Of a stretch of DNA of 64,000 bases, positions 35,145 through 44,837 are shown piece after piece (the stretch's first letter is position 1; every line of letters begins with the position of its first letter). This DNA is from Flavobacteriales bacterium. Lineage in GTDB: Bacteria > Bacteroidota > Bacteroidia > Flavobacteriales_F > PHOS-HE28. Under the pieces are notes generated by a model. It saw only the letters and a list, made by a program, of their open reading frames with translations. It searched no databases and had not been told where the DNA came from. Position numbers and translations under genes: made by a program. The stretch is taken from the NCBI GenBank assembly GCA_016788295.1, contig JAEUSY010000009.1, forward strand, positions 1 to 64,000. Reading direction: 5' to 3'.

Positions 35145-35313
35145 CAGCAATTGAAGTTGCCAATTGTTCACCGAAACCCTTGTTACACAAGGGTTTCGGT
35201 GTGTTTCGGCGGGAGCTTGAACGGCTTCGTCGGGCTTTCATACCGGCTCGACCGGCGATCATCCCGTTACGTCGGCAAAACCCACTTTCCGACAAACCGG
35301 CGTCGGTCACCGC

Positions 35314-36543
35314 TCAATCGCGATCGCGGCCTGTTAATTTATTCAACATGGCCATTGCGACCCGACTACCCATGCTGAAAGCGGCCTGAAGAAGGTAGCC
35401 TCCGGTGGGAGCATCCGTATCCAACATCTCCCCTGCAACAAAGAACCTCGGGTGCTTCAATAGCGCCAGGTCGGGCCCCACTTCATCCAGTGAAATACCG
35501 CCCACGGTACTGATCGCCTCCGCAACAGGACGCAGAGCCCGTACTGGTATCCGCAGGTTCTTGATGTCATATGCAAGCCAGCGTCCATCCAACGAGCGCT
35601 CCAGCGGAGTGAACGCCTTGTATAAGGCCACCGCCTGACGATCGAGCTTTAGGGCCGCCAGGCGCTCCTTCCAAGCAGCATCGCGCAGTCGAAACTCCAT
35701 TTGCTCAAAGGAAAGGTCGGGCTTCAGGTCGATGGTGAGATAGGCCGGGCCTCCGCTGACCAATGCTTCCCGAATGGCGGGCACCACCGGATAAATGGCG
35801 TTGCCTTCGAGCCCATGACCAGTGATGGTGGCCTCGCCGCGCACTGACCGATCACCCGAACTGACCATGATGTTCTTCAGCGCTTTGCCCTCATGGGGTC
35901 GCACGTTCACAGGGAGATCGACCTCCAACCCACAGTTGCTCGCAGTGAAAGGCACCGTGCGCACACCGATGGCCTCGAAATGCTCACGCCATGCTCCCGT
36001 GGAACCGGTCTTGGGCCAAGAGGCACCGCCCAACGCGAAAAGCACGGCTTCCGCCTTGACGGTGGTACGACCATTCGCGTGCTCCACGATCGGTAATGCC
36101 TGTTCATCGAAGCCAACGAACGTGTGACCGTGATGGATGTTCACGCCCCGCTCGTCAAGCCGGTGGCGGATGGCAGCCAGAACCTCGGCCGGTTTAATTC
36201 CTCGTACGGGAAACACTCTGCCACTGCTCCCTACAAAAGTCTCCACGCCCATACCGCCCAGCCAGGCACGCAGTTCCGCAGGACCGAACGCCTCTAGCAA
36301 TGGTTGCATGAAGTTGCGCGGTGTGAACTGAGCGAAGAGGTCCTCACCCGAGGCTCGGTTGGTGATGTTCAGTCCGCCATCACCGGCCACCAGGAACTTG
36401 CGGCCCACCATGCGCCCCTGCTCATAGAGATGTACCTCGCACTTCCCGGAGAGCAGATCGGCAGCGATCAAGCCTGCAGGTCCACCGCCGACAATGGCCA
36501 CCTGCGGACGTGGTCCGACGCTATGATCAGAACCCTGGTTCAT
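35314..36543 (-). CDS. NAD(P)/FAD-dependent oxidoreductase, HI0933/TIGR03862 family
   Basis: The 409-residue flavoprotein has an N-terminal FAD-binding Rossmann motif VAIVGGGPAGLIAADLL (residues ~15-31), then EQGRMVGRKFLVAGDGGLNITN, which is the HI0933 family signature. ALGGASWPKTGSTGAW and the C-terminal FVAGEMLDTDAPTGGYLLQAAFSMG (second FAD contact) agree. The substrate is not known; relatives include BaiN-type enzymes. Length is normal. The ATG at 36543 overlaps the end of the truncated hydrolase gene by 4 bases. Confidence 0.9.
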   Translation of the reverse strand: MNQGSDHSVGPRPQVAIVGGGPAGLIAADLLSGKCEVHLYEQGRMVGRKFLVAGDGGLNITNRASGEDLFAQFTPRNFMQPLLEAFGPAELRAWLGGMGVETFVGSSGRVFPVRGIKPAEVLAAIRHRLDERGVNIHHGHTFVGFDEQALPIVEHANGRTTVKAEAVLFALGGASWPKTGSTGAWREHFEAIGVRTVPFTASNCGLEVDLPVNVRPHEGKALKNIMVSSGDRSVRGEATITGHGLEGNAIYPVVPAIREALVSGGPAYLTIDLKPDLSFEQMEFRLRDAAWKERLAALKLDRQAVALYKAFTPLERSLDGRWLAYDIKNLRIPVRALRPVAEAISTVGGISLDEVGPDLALLKHPRFFVAGEMLDTDAPTGGYLLQAAFSMGSRVAMAMLNKLTGRDRD

Positions 36544-37016
36544 TCATAACCGGGGGTCTGGACCCTGAACACACCGTCCCTATCGAGACCAGTATTGGAG
36601 CTGCCGAGGCACACCATCACGAGATCGAGCTTGGGGACAACATCAGTGAATTGGCCCAGAAAACCCAAGGCCATGAGATCACCTTCACCTGAAGGAAGCC
36701 ACCATTTGTAGCTGTAGCACTTGGCACCGCCGCGCTCCGGAATGGCCACATTGCTGTTCCAGGACCAACTATCGACCTTGCCAAGCACCGCTCCATCCTT
36801 CCCTTCAGTCTCCATCGGCACATGGGCTGCAACAGCCTCCTCGTGCCTGAACGGATCCCATGATATTACACGCGAGCGCGACCTGAACTTCCGGTGATCG
36901 CGTATGTCGACGAAATTCCAGACGAAGAAGCGCCCCACCGGGCAGCTGCCGAGCAGCGAACATGCCTGTTGCAGGGCGCTCACATTTCGATAGCGCGCAC
37001 GGCTCATGACGTGCAA
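36540..37016 (-). pseudogene. truncated serine hydrolase (beta-lactamase class C-like), C-terminal remnant
   Basis: The frame encodes 158 residues. The last ~65, YSYKWWLPSGEGDLMALGFLGQFTDVVPKLDLVMVCLGSS, match the C-terminal part of class C beta-lactamase-like hydrolases, where Y-x-W-W and G-x-x-G-Q-x-x-x-V-x-P-x-x-D-L-V are conserved. The catalytic SxxK and YxN motifs, which should lie ~250 residues upstream, are missing, and the N-terminal ~60 residues look unrelated. It is most likely a decayed gene. A functional short protein is possible but less likely. Confidence 0.55.
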
Positions 37017-37193
37017 GTTACCTCCTGCGGTTCCGTGGCCGCGAGCAATGGGCGGTGGAAGCTCTCAACTGAAGGCCTTACAGACCTTTTTGCCTTGATC
37101 ACGCCTTGGGACGTGTCTTCAACCTTTTGATCAACAAGCACTTGTGAGGGCCGGATCTACGCTATCCTGACAATGGTATGCATGCATACTATT

Positions 37194-37201
37194 TAGCTTT
37201 G
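37194..37201 (+). promoter_or_regulatory. -7 box TAGCTTTG directly before the ATG at 37206
   Basis: An exact TAnnTTTG match, with only four bases (cggc) to the start codon. A transcript from here would be leaderless or nearly so. Confidence 0.5.
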
Positions 37202-37205
37202 CGGC

Positions 37206-37619
37206 ATGAAAACGACGCCGTTGCGCAAGATCGAGACCGGCCTTGCCGTGTTGGAACGTGTATCCCATGAACTTGTGGAGGTCCGCTTTAAACCCGATGT
37301 CCGTTTGGACCAGCAAGGATTGGGCGAAGTGGTTCGCGCCAAACACACGCTGTGCGAAGAAGCTCCGGCGGACATTCTTCTCGTCATGCCCGCGGAGGTG
37401 GACCTTGACCTGAAGGTACTGTCCATGGACCATCGGGAGGAGAACGGCGGTTGCGGTGGATCGCAGCGATTGGCTTTCGCCGCAGGCAGTTCGTTCAACG
37501 AGCAGTTGGCGCGGATCTACTTCCGCTACCACCCCCGCACCAACGAGACGGCGATCTTCCAGAATGAAGCGGATGCACGCGGTTGGCTGGCCAAGGTTCC
37601 GGCGCCTTCACTCTCCTGA
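37206..37619 (+). CDS. STAS-like protein (DUF7793-type)
   Basis: The 137-residue protein has alternating strands and helices ending in HPRTNETAIFQNEADARGWLAK, a pattern of the small STAS/SpoIIAA-like proteins common in Bacteroidota (LVEVRFKPDVRLDQQGLGEVVRAK at residues ~23-46 is the first half). Such proteins are predicted to bind partners in signalling, but no function is established. It has a strong promoter box just before the ATG. It converges on the OmpA-family gene (8 bases between stops). Confidence 0.65.
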   Translation: MKTTPLRKIETGLAVLERVSHELVEVRFKPDVRLDQQGLGEVVRAKHTLCEEAPADILLVMPAEVDLDLKVLSMDHREENGGCGGSQRLAFAAGSSFNEQLARIYFRYHPRTNETAIFQNEADARGWLAKVPAPSLS

Positions 37620-37627
37620 TCCGCAGC

Positions 37628-38602
37628 TTAGTCGCGCACCAACTTGTAGAGCTCCTGCAGGTCGGGTGAAAGGATGATCTCGATCCGGCGGTTCTTGGCC
37701 TTGTCGGCCTGGTCCACGGGAACGAACTCACCACGTCCGGCCGCCGTTACGCGCAGTGGGTCCATACTGCTGCTCTCCTGCATGATGCGCACCACGCTGG
37801 TCGCACGCATCACGCTCAGGTCCCAGTTGTCCTTCACGGTGCCTCCGGGCTGCACCTTGTCCGTATCCGTGTGGCCCTCCACCAACACGTTCAGGTCCTT
37901 CTCGTTCTCAATGGCCTTTGCCAGTTTCACGATGAGGTCGCGGCCCTTGGCGTCTATGGCGTAGCTGCCGCTCTGGAAGAGCAGCTTGTTCTCCATGCTC
38001 ACGTAGATGCGCCCATTGCGCTGCTCCACTGTGAGGCCTTTGCCTTCGAACCCGGTGAGCGCTGCACTTACGCGGTCCTTGAGTTCGCGCATGGCCTTGT
38101 CCTTGGAAGCCAGTTCGGCCTGAAGCTCGGCCAGTTGCGCTTCCCTATCAGCCAAGGCGGCTTGTTTGTCGGCAACGCTCTTGCCCAATGCGTTCAACGA
38201 ATCCTCGCGGCTCATCAGGTCGAGGCGGAGGGCCTCCAGATCGCTCAGCAGCTTGCGGTTCTCGCTTCCATGACCTGCCAACAGCTTGTTGTACTTATCA
38301 AGCAGCTCGTTGTTCAGTCCATTGATCTTGTCATACTGCTTGGTCATCTGCCGCAGAGAGTTACCGAGCACGGTGGTATCCCGTTGCAGCTCGGCCATAC
38401 GTTTGAAGGCATCCGCCTCGCGCGCTTTGCTGTCCTCCAGTTCGGCCTGTGCATCGCGGGCCTTGGTATTGGCCGCATCCACTTCGGCCTGCATGGCCTT
38501 CAACTTTGAGTTGGCCTCTTCATACTTCCGGGCGGGTACACATGCTGTGATGGAGGTGGCAGTAATACAGACGACCAGGGTGTTGCGCAGATAGGTTCTC
38601 AT
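37628..38602 (-). CDS. OmpA family lipoprotein with coiled coil
   Basis: The 324-residue protein begins MRTYLRNTLVVCITATSITACVPARKYEE (lipobox ITAC), so it is anchored to the outer membrane. Residues ~25-195 form a long coiled coil (ELEDSKAREADAFKRMAELQ and similar heptads). Residues ~205-320 are an OmpA-type peptidoglycan-binding domain: FQSGSYAIDAKGRDLIVKLA, VEGHTDTDKVQPGG, and VTAAGRGEFVPVDQADKAKNRRIEI, with the Asp and Arg that contact diaminopimelate. It likely tethers the envelope to the wall. An ATG 9 bases upstream (38611) is also possible. Confidence 0.9.
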   Translation of the reverse strand: MRTYLRNTLVVCITATSITACVPARKYEEANSKLKAMQAEVDAANTKARDAQAELEDSKAREADAFKRMAELQRDTTVLGNSLRQMTKQYDKINGLNNELLDKYNKLLAGHGSENRKLLSDLEALRLDLMSREDSLNALGKSVADKQAALADREAQLAELQAELASKDKAMRELKDRVSAALTGFEGKGLTVEQRNGRIYVSMENKLLFQSGSYAIDAKGRDLIVKLAKAIENEKDLNVLVEGHTDTDKVQPGGTVKDNWDLSVMRATSVVRIMQESSSMDPLRVTAAGRGEFVPVDQADKAKNRRIEIILSPDLQELYKLVRD

Positions 38603-38706
38603 GATCCACATGTTCGGCCGTCAAAGGTGTGTCCATGGCAAAGGGGTACCGGTACATGGCAACATTATTTTTGAACAAGGCGTTCCAATGAAAGCAAGTT
38701 GAGAAC

Positions 38707-39438
38707 ATGAGCACGACCGGACTTACCCGAGACTGGCTGATGGCACCGGCCTTTGACCTTGAGCTAAAACACTACGTGCTGCTCGCATACCTCCAGCGCG
38801 TGCAACAGCGGTTCAAGGAGCATAAGCTCTACCCCCATCTGGATGAGCTTCGAGACCAGATCAGTGAACTGTGCAACTTCAGGCTGCATCGCAAGGAACT
38901 GGCCATGCGTCTAGGTGGTTCCATCATCGGTTTCGATCCCTTTACCGGTGCAGCCCTGCGCGAACCCCCACCAGAGCCAGAGGCCTTGGGGACGGTAGAT
39001 GCTGTGATCGACCTCGCCCTACCCCGGCTTTCTCGCGCTTTGGACCGCGGGGTTGATCTTCGGGAGGAGCTGGCCGCCAGGATCCAGTTCGGCCCGATCG
39101 GCCTCCTGCCCCTCTACCGACAGGAAGGTTGGTTGCTACTCCGAACGGGCCGACTCGTGCGGGTCTATTCCTATGCTCTGTCCGGCGTACATGCACCTAC
39201 TGAACGGCAGGCGTATTCCATGTTACAGACACACTATGTAAGCAGCCACACTTTGAGCATTGCCTGCACCTACGAGGCCATTCGCAGCACCTTGATCCAG
39301 CACCACAGGGAGCGCCCCGTACCTGCCACCTACGCCTTCGAGGCCGACGTTCCGATACCGCACATCGAGACCTTCATGCCCTTGGCCAAGCAGCTCATTT
39401 ACAAGGCCATCGCTTCGGATGCTGGATCAGTGCGCTGA
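38707..39438 (+). CDS. conserved hypothetical protein
   Basis: The 243-residue cytoplasmic protein has no signal or membrane segment. A conserved start (FDLELKHYVLLAYLQRVQQRFKEHKLYPHLDELRDQI) and the end (PIPHIETFMPLAKQLIYKAI) are familiar to me from uncharacterised flavobacterial proteins, but I do not know the function. It is mixed alpha/beta. It overlaps the 3' end of the convergent peptide-binding gene by 12 bases. Confidence 0.65.
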   Translation: MSTTGLTRDWLMAPAFDLELKHYVLLAYLQRVQQRFKEHKLYPHLDELRDQISELCNFRLHRKELAMRLGGSIIGFDPFTGAALREPPPEPEALGTVDAVIDLALPRLSRALDRGVDLREELAARIQFGPIGLLPLYRQEGWLLLRTGRLVRVYSYALSGVHAPTERQAYSMLQTHYVSSHTLSIACTYEAIRSTLIQHHRERPVPATYAFEADVPIPHIETFMPLAKQLIYKAIASDAGSVR

Positions 39439-41145
39439 CCGCAGCTGGGGATCGAACCACGTGGTACGAAGGTCGCGGTACTCCATGCCATTGATCGGCA
39501 TGTTCATGACCCACGGTTGCAGCAACCTGATGGCCCGTTCGTGATAGAGCGGCAGCACGTATGCATCGGTTACCAAACGCGCTTCCGCCTCGGCAAGCAG
39601 CCGCATGTGCTCGACGCGGTCCACACTGCGCTGAGCCAGGAGGAACAACGAATCGAAGACCGGGTCCCGGTAACGCGTGCTGTTCAGATAAGAAGGTGTT
39701 GCGGTGTCCGCAGGCACCTGCGAACCTTGGAAAAGGGCGAGGACGTTCTCCGGATCAGGATGGTCCAAGATCCAACCTTCGCGCCAGAACTGCGCCCGGC
39801 CACGTTCGATCTGTTCGAAATGCTGCTCGCCGGGCAATACACTGATCACCACGCTCACGCCCAATTGTTTCTCCAACATGGACTGCACAGCCTCGGCCAC
39901 GCGCACATAACCGAAGCCATCACTGTTCACCTGAAGCACGATAGTTGGAAGGCCCTGACCACCGGGAAAACCAGCCTCCTTCAGCAGCGTTCGCGCCGCA
40001 TCCGGATCATAGCTGCGCTCGGGAACAAGGTCGTACGGATAGTCGGCGAACCCGGGCGGCACCAGACCCCGGTAGGTGGCGATACCCAGGCCCTTTAGGA
40101 CAGTATCCACCAAGAACTGCTTATCAATGGCCATGGCCAATGCCATGCGAACCCGTGGATCCGTGAACGGGGCCCTTCGCACATTGATGCCGTAGAATTG
40201 AACACTCAGGCCTGGTGCGCTCTGCACCGTGAAGCCTCCCCTACTTGCCGCGCTATCAACCAGACCGGTCCGCGTGATGGGCAGCTCGTACACCACCGAA
40301 AGGCGTCCGTTCAGAAATGCCTCCAGTTCGGCGTCCTTGTTGGGCTCAAAGGTGTACTTCACACCGTCCAGGAACGGTAGCGGATTGCCATGCTCATCAA
40401 CCGCCCAATAGTCCACATTGCGCTCGAGCACCATCAACTTGCCGCGGGTGAACGTACGCACCTTGAACGGCCCTGTACCGACCGGATGCCAGGCCGCATC
40501 ACGCCCATAGTGCTGCACCAGTTCCGGGGGATAGATCCAGCAACCCTGATGAGCGAGCACCTGCAGGAAGCCCGCCCACGGCGAGGCCAGCGTAATGCGA
40601 ACGGTATGGTCATCGAGCATGACAATGCCTTCGACCCCATTGGAGGCACGACCTGCCTTGATGGCCGCGTAATGCGCATTGGCACCGACCACATGATCGC
40701 GGAACAACCAATCCAGCTGGTTCATGTCGCCCGGGGTCGCTACCGCGTTCAGGCAATGCACCACGTCAGCAGCGGTGAGCTCTCGCCCACGACCGTCCGG
40801 AAAACAGGCATCATCGTGGAAACGCACGCCCTTGCGGATGGTGAAGGTGTACTGTGTGCCCGTAGCGTCCAAGCTCCATGCTTCGGCCAAGCGGGGCTGC
40901 ACGGAAAGATCACCTTGATCAAAGCCGACAAGGCCCTCGTAGACCTGCGAGGCCACACGGTGCGAAGCAGCCTGAGTGAGCGTTAATGGGAAAAGGCTCC
41001 GCAAAGGCTCTGCTTCGTTCGCGTTGAAAACGCCACCATAATATCTGCCACCCTTGGCCTCTCTCGCCAACGGCTTTTCCGATGGGCCACAGCCCACCAC
41101 AAGCAACGATGCGAGAAGTACAAGTGCCGACCAAGAGAACTTCAT
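39427..41145 (-). CDS. ABC transporter substrate-binding protein, family 5 (peptide/nickel type)
   Basis: The 572-residue lipoprotein begins MKFSWSALVLLASLLVVGCGP (lipobox VVGC, Cys19). The family 5 signatures are YTFTIRKGVRFHDDACF (residues ~105), VGTGPFKVRTF, and PFTDPRVRMALAMAIDKQFLVDTVLKG; GREGW...HPDPENVL is the ligand-pocket end. Family members bind oligopeptides or similar solutes in the periplasm. No permease or ATPase gene is adjacent. The ATG at 41145 was chosen; a longer frame to 41313 adds unlikely residues. Confidence 0.92.
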   Translation of the reverse strand: MKFSWSALVLLASLLVVGCGPSEKPLAREAKGGRYYGGVFNANEAEPLRSLFPLTLTQAASHRVASQVYEGLVGFDQGDLSVQPRLAEAWSLDATGTQYTFTIRKGVRFHDDACFPDGRGRELTAADVVHCLNAVATPGDMNQLDWLFRDHVVGANAHYAAIKAGRASNGVEGIVMLDDHTVRITLASPWAGFLQVLAHQGCWIYPPELVQHYGRDAAWHPVGTGPFKVRTFTRGKLMVLERNVDYWAVDEHGNPLPFLDGVKYTFEPNKDAELEAFLNGRLSVVYELPITRTGLVDSAASRGGFTVQSAPGLSVQFYGINVRRAPFTDPRVRMALAMAIDKQFLVDTVLKGLGIATYRGLVPPGFADYPYDLVPERSYDPDAARTLLKEAGFPGGQGLPTIVLQVNSDGFGYVRVAEAVQSMLEKQLGVSVVISVLPGEQHFEQIERGRAQFWREGWILDHPDPENVLALFQGSQVPADTATPSYLNSTRYRDPVFDSLFLLAQRSVDRVEHMRLLAEAEARLVTDAYVLPLYHERAIRLLQPWVMNMPINGMEYRDLRTTWFDPQLRSAH

Positions 41146-41328
41146 GCGTGAAGGAGCAATGCGACCAAAACTACCGGAAGGCTCCTGATACGCACCGCTT
41201 TGAAGCCCACAGGTGATCAACAGTCCATTGGTGATGGATCGGGACCAGCAGGGTCCGCAAGGCCGAAGCGGGTAATTTTCGGGCTTCCTCTGCGTATGGA
41301 CCATGTGCCGCACCTCCTTCCGCCTACC

Positions 41329-44300
41329 ATGACCGCTCCGCCCAGCGGACGGAAAGCTGGTATTGTACGGTGGGCGGGGATGCTGGTCGTGCTGCTTCTG
41401 TCCGGGTCGTCGGTGTTCGCACAGGACCTTAGCAACCTGCGCCAGCGTTGGTTGAGACCGAGCGGTGATACGTTGCGTTTGGATACGCTGAGCATCATTC
41501 CCGGGAGCCTGGTGATCCTGGCGGATGACCGGCCATTGGGTCCTGACGCCTACTCCCTGGACCCGTACAAAGCCACATTGGTGCTACGCACCGAGGCGGA
41601 TTCCGTGCTCATCCGGTACCGAGTAATGCCCTTATTGCTTGCAGGGGTAACGCAGCACAAGGACACCCTGCGACTGAGGGCCGGCAACGATGCGCGCCAG
41701 GACCCCTTCCGCTATGAGCCCGCCCGTTCAGCGAACGACCTTATGGGACTTCAAGGTCTGAACCGGTCGGGCAGCATTTCGCGCGGCGTGCTTTTCGGCA
41801 ACAATCAAGACCTTTCGGTGAACTCCACCTTGAACCTTGAGCTGAGTGGCCGACTGAGCGACCGCATTCAAGTTCTGGCGTCCATTACGGACAACAACAT
41901 TCCGATTCAGGCCGGCGGGAACACATTGGAACTGCAGGACTTCGACCAAGTGTTCATCAAGCTCTTCGAAGAGGATCCCCAACGGGCCGGGAACCAATGG
42001 GAGCTCATCGCGGGCGACTTCGTGCTACAGCGCCCAAAGAGCCACTTCCTCACCTACCTGAAAAAGACCAAGGGCCTCAGTTTCGACACGCGCCTGTTCA
42101 GCTCAGAACAAGTGAAGAGCACGCTGGGAACAAGCGTGGCCATCAGCAAGGGCAAGTTCGCGCGCTTTCAGGTGCAGGGGGTCGAAGGAGTGCAAGGCCC
42201 TTATCGCCTTCGCGGCAATGATGGGGAAGCGTTCATCATCGTGTTGTCAGGCACCGAGCGTGTCTTCATCGATGGGCAACTCCTTACACGTGGACAGGAG
42301 AACGACTATGTGATCGACTACAACACGGCGGAGGTCACCTTCACTGCGCGGCGGCTTATCACCAAGGACCGACGGATCACCGTGGAATTCCAGTATTCGG
42401 ACAAGAACTATGCGCGGTCACTGGTAAGGCTCGACAACACCACCGAGCTAGGCCGGAGCACGATACGCTTCAACCTGTACAGCGAACAGGACCATAAGAA
42501 CCAGCCGCTCCAACAACAGCTCTCCGATGAAGAACGCGAAGTGCTACGCGAGGCTGGGGACGACCCATTGGCCGCAGCGGTGAGCGGTGTGGACAGCACC
42601 GGCTTCGCAACGGACCAAGTGCTCTATCGCGTCACGGATTCACTCGGGTATACGCCGGTCTACGTGTACAGCACGATCGCCGAATTGGCCGTTTACCGAT
42701 TGACCTTCACCCAGGTGGGCAGTGGTAATGGCGACTACGTGCAACAGGAGTTCACTCCCAATGGCAGGGTGTTCCGCTGGGTGCCGCCTGATACGGTGGA
42801 CAACGTGATCATCAAACGCGGGGACCACGCACCGGTGCGCGTGCTCATTGCACCCAAAAGCCAGCAACTGATCACCCTTGGCGTGGACCATCGGTTGGGT
42901 AAGCGCACCACGGCAACGGTGGAAGGCGCCTTCAGCAACAACGACCGGAACACCTTCAGCGAACTGAACGACTCGGATGACAAAGGGCTTGGACTATTGG
43001 CCCGCATCAACCATGAGATACCGTTGCCGGGGAAGGACACCACGCTGCGCCTTGTCCTCGGTGGCGAAACGGAGACCACCTCCCGGAACTTCCGTTTCAT
43101 TGAACGCTACCGTGCCGTTGAATTCGAACGGAACTGGAACGCCCGAGGCATTTCACTGGATGGCGACCAGTTGATCGCAGGGGCCACGGTCGGTATAAAA
43201 GGCAGGCGGATCGGACAGGCGAGCTATGGACTGAACACATTCCAAGTGACCGACCATTACTCCGGTTGGAAACAGGACCTGACCAGCGACCTGCATCCCG
43301 GCCGGACCGACATTGTGGGCGTGGCCAGTTGGCTGAGCTCCACCCAGCCGAGCACCAGCGATTTCCTTCGCCACAAAGGCACCGTGCGCCAGCGGTTGAA
43401 GCCGCTCACTGTAGGGTTCAACAGCGAACACGAACGCAACCTGTTCCGAAGTGATACCGTGTCCGGATTGCTGGCAGGCAGCTACCAGTTCCATGAATGG
43501 GAGGGCTTTGTGCAGAGCTCCGATTCGACCCGCAACAAATGGCGTCTGGGTGGCGGCCAGCGCATGGACCAGGTGGTGAAGAACGGTGAACTGGCCACCA
43601 GTACATTGGCCACTTCGGGTTCGTTCGGACTTGACCTGACCAAGGACCCGCGGAACAAGCTGGCCACATCGTTCACGTACCGAAGCCTTGAGATCCGCGA
43701 TGCCACGTTGACCAGCAACCGTCCGGAGGACACCTACCTGGCGCGTATTGACTACGACCTGATGCTCTGGAAGGGGGCCGCACTGGTGGATCTGTTCTAT
43801 GAGTTCAGTTCCGGACTTGAGCAGGAACGTTCCTATATCTACATACAGGTACCGGCCGGCCAGGGACTTTACATCTGGAACGACTACAACGGGGACGGGA
43901 TCAAGGACCTGAACGAGTTCGAACTGGCCAACTTCAGTTACGAGGCCGATCACCTGCGCGTGTTCGTGCCCAGCGATACCTATGTGCGCACCTACCGCAA
44001 CCAGTTCAGTGCTTCGGTGGACCTGCGTCCCGCCGTTAAGTGGTCCAATGTCAAAGGTGTGCGCCAATTCCTGGCTAAGTTCTCCGACAACGCCTCCTTC
44101 CGTGTGGACCGCAAGACCGGCGCGGACGACGTGCTGAACGCCATGGACCCCTTTGTTCCCGAGATCACCGACCCCGGGCTGATCTCCTACAATGGTTCAT
44201 CACGGAACACGCTCTACTATGATCGCACCAGCCGCACCTGGAGCATGGACCACACGTGGCAGAGCGATCGTGGCCGCTCATTGCTGCTGAACGGGTTCGA

Positions 44301-44835
44301 GTCCCGCTCCCGCGAGTTCAACACCCTGCGTTTGCGCTGGAACATGACCCGCCAATGGAGCCTTGACGTGGAGACCGAGCGCGGCCGCGTGGGCAACGCT
44401 TCGGACCTGCTCACTGGGCGTACGTACACCATAGACCAACAAGGGTTGCGCCCACGGATCACGTGGCAACCCAACACCTCAGTGCGGGCGCAGGCCTATT
44501 TCAAGGTGACGGACAAACAGAACGCTGCGGAATTCGGCGGACAACAAGCGCAACTGAACGACCTGGGTCTTGAACTCCGCTACAACACGGCCGGCAAGGG
44601 AAGCCTATTGATGAACGCCAACCTGGTGGACATCCGTTACAACGGCGAAGTGAACTCGTCGCTCGGCAACGAAATGCTGGGCGGTCTTAAGCCCGGCACC
44701 AACGCCACATGGAGCATCAGTGTGCAGCGCAACCTCAGCAACAATCTGCAGGTGGACATCACCTACAATGGGCGCCGATCTGAAGGCGTACCCGTTGTAC
44801 ACGTTGGTGGGGCCCAGGTACGGGCCTATTTCTGA
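41329..44835 (+). CDS. large outer-membrane beta-barrel protein, SprA-like features, function unknown
   Basis: The ~1168-residue protein has a signal peptide ending SGSSVFAQ (residues ~20-34). Residues ~170-330 show SGRLSDRIQVLASITDNNIPIQAG followed by LELQDFDQVFIKLFEED and IAGDFVLQRPKSHFL, a pattern I associate with the long beta-barrels of Bacteroidota, including SprA-type translocons. The rest is rich in aromatic, alternating strands, and it ends with ...VHVGGAQVRAYF, a terminal aromatic as in outer-membrane barrels. It is much shorter than SprA (~2300). The start could also be ATG 41296. Its stop is two bases from that of the convergent gene. Confidence 0.7.
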   Translation: MTAPPSGRKAGIVRWAGMLVVLLLSGSSVFAQDLSNLRQRWLRPSGDTLRLDTLSIIPGSLVILADDRPLGPDAYSLDPYKATLVLRTEADSVLIRYRVMPLLLAGVTQHKDTLRLRAGNDARQDPFRYEPARSANDLMGLQGLNRSGSISRGVLFGNNQDLSVNSTLNLELSGRLSDRIQVLASITDNNIPIQAGGNTLELQDFDQVFIKLFEEDPQRAGNQWELIAGDFVLQRPKSHFLTYLKKTKGLSFDTRLFSSEQVKSTLGTSVAISKGKFARFQVQGVEGVQGPYRLRGNDGEAFIIVLSGTERVFIDGQLLTRGQENDYVIDYNTAEVTFTARRLITKDRRITVEFQYSDKNYARSLVRLDNTTELGRSTIRFNLYSEQDHKNQPLQQQLSDEEREVLREAGDDPLAAAVSGVDSTGFATDQVLYRVTDSLGYTPVYVYSTIAELAVYRLTFTQVGSGNGDYVQQEFTPNGRVFRWVPPDTVDNVIIKRGDHAPVRVLIAPKSQQLITLGVDHRLGKRTTATVEGAFSNNDRNTFSELNDSDDKGLGLLARINHEIPLPGKDTTLRLVLGGETETTSRNFRFIERYRAVEFERNWNARGISLDGDQLIAGATVGIKGRRIGQASYGLNTFQVTDHYSGWKQDLTSDLHPGRTDIVGVASWLSSTQPSTSDFLRHKGTVRQRLKPLTVGFNSEHERNLFRSDTVSGLLAGSYQFHEWEGFVQSSDSTRNKWRLGGGQRMDQVVKNGELATSTLATSGSFGLDLTKDPRNKLATSFTYRSLEIRDATLTSNRPEDTYLARIDYDLMLWKGAALVDLFYEFSSGLEQERSYIYIQVPAGQGLYIWNDYNGDGIKDLNEFELANFSYEADHLRVFVPSDTYVRTYRNQFSASVDLRPAVKWSNVKGVRQFLAKFSDNASFRVDRKTGADDVLNAMDPFVPEITDPGLISYNGSSRNTLYYDRTSRTWSMDHTWQSDRGRSLLLNGFESRSREFNTLRLRWNMTRQWSLDVETERGRVGNASDLLTGRTYTIDQQGLRPRITWQPNTSVRAQAYFKVTDKQNAAEFGGQQAQLNDLGLELRYNTAGKGSLLMNANLVDIRYNGEVNSSLGNEMLGGLKPGTNATWSISVQRNLSNNLQVDITYNGRRSEGVPVVHVGGAQVRAYF

Positions 44836-44837
44836 GC

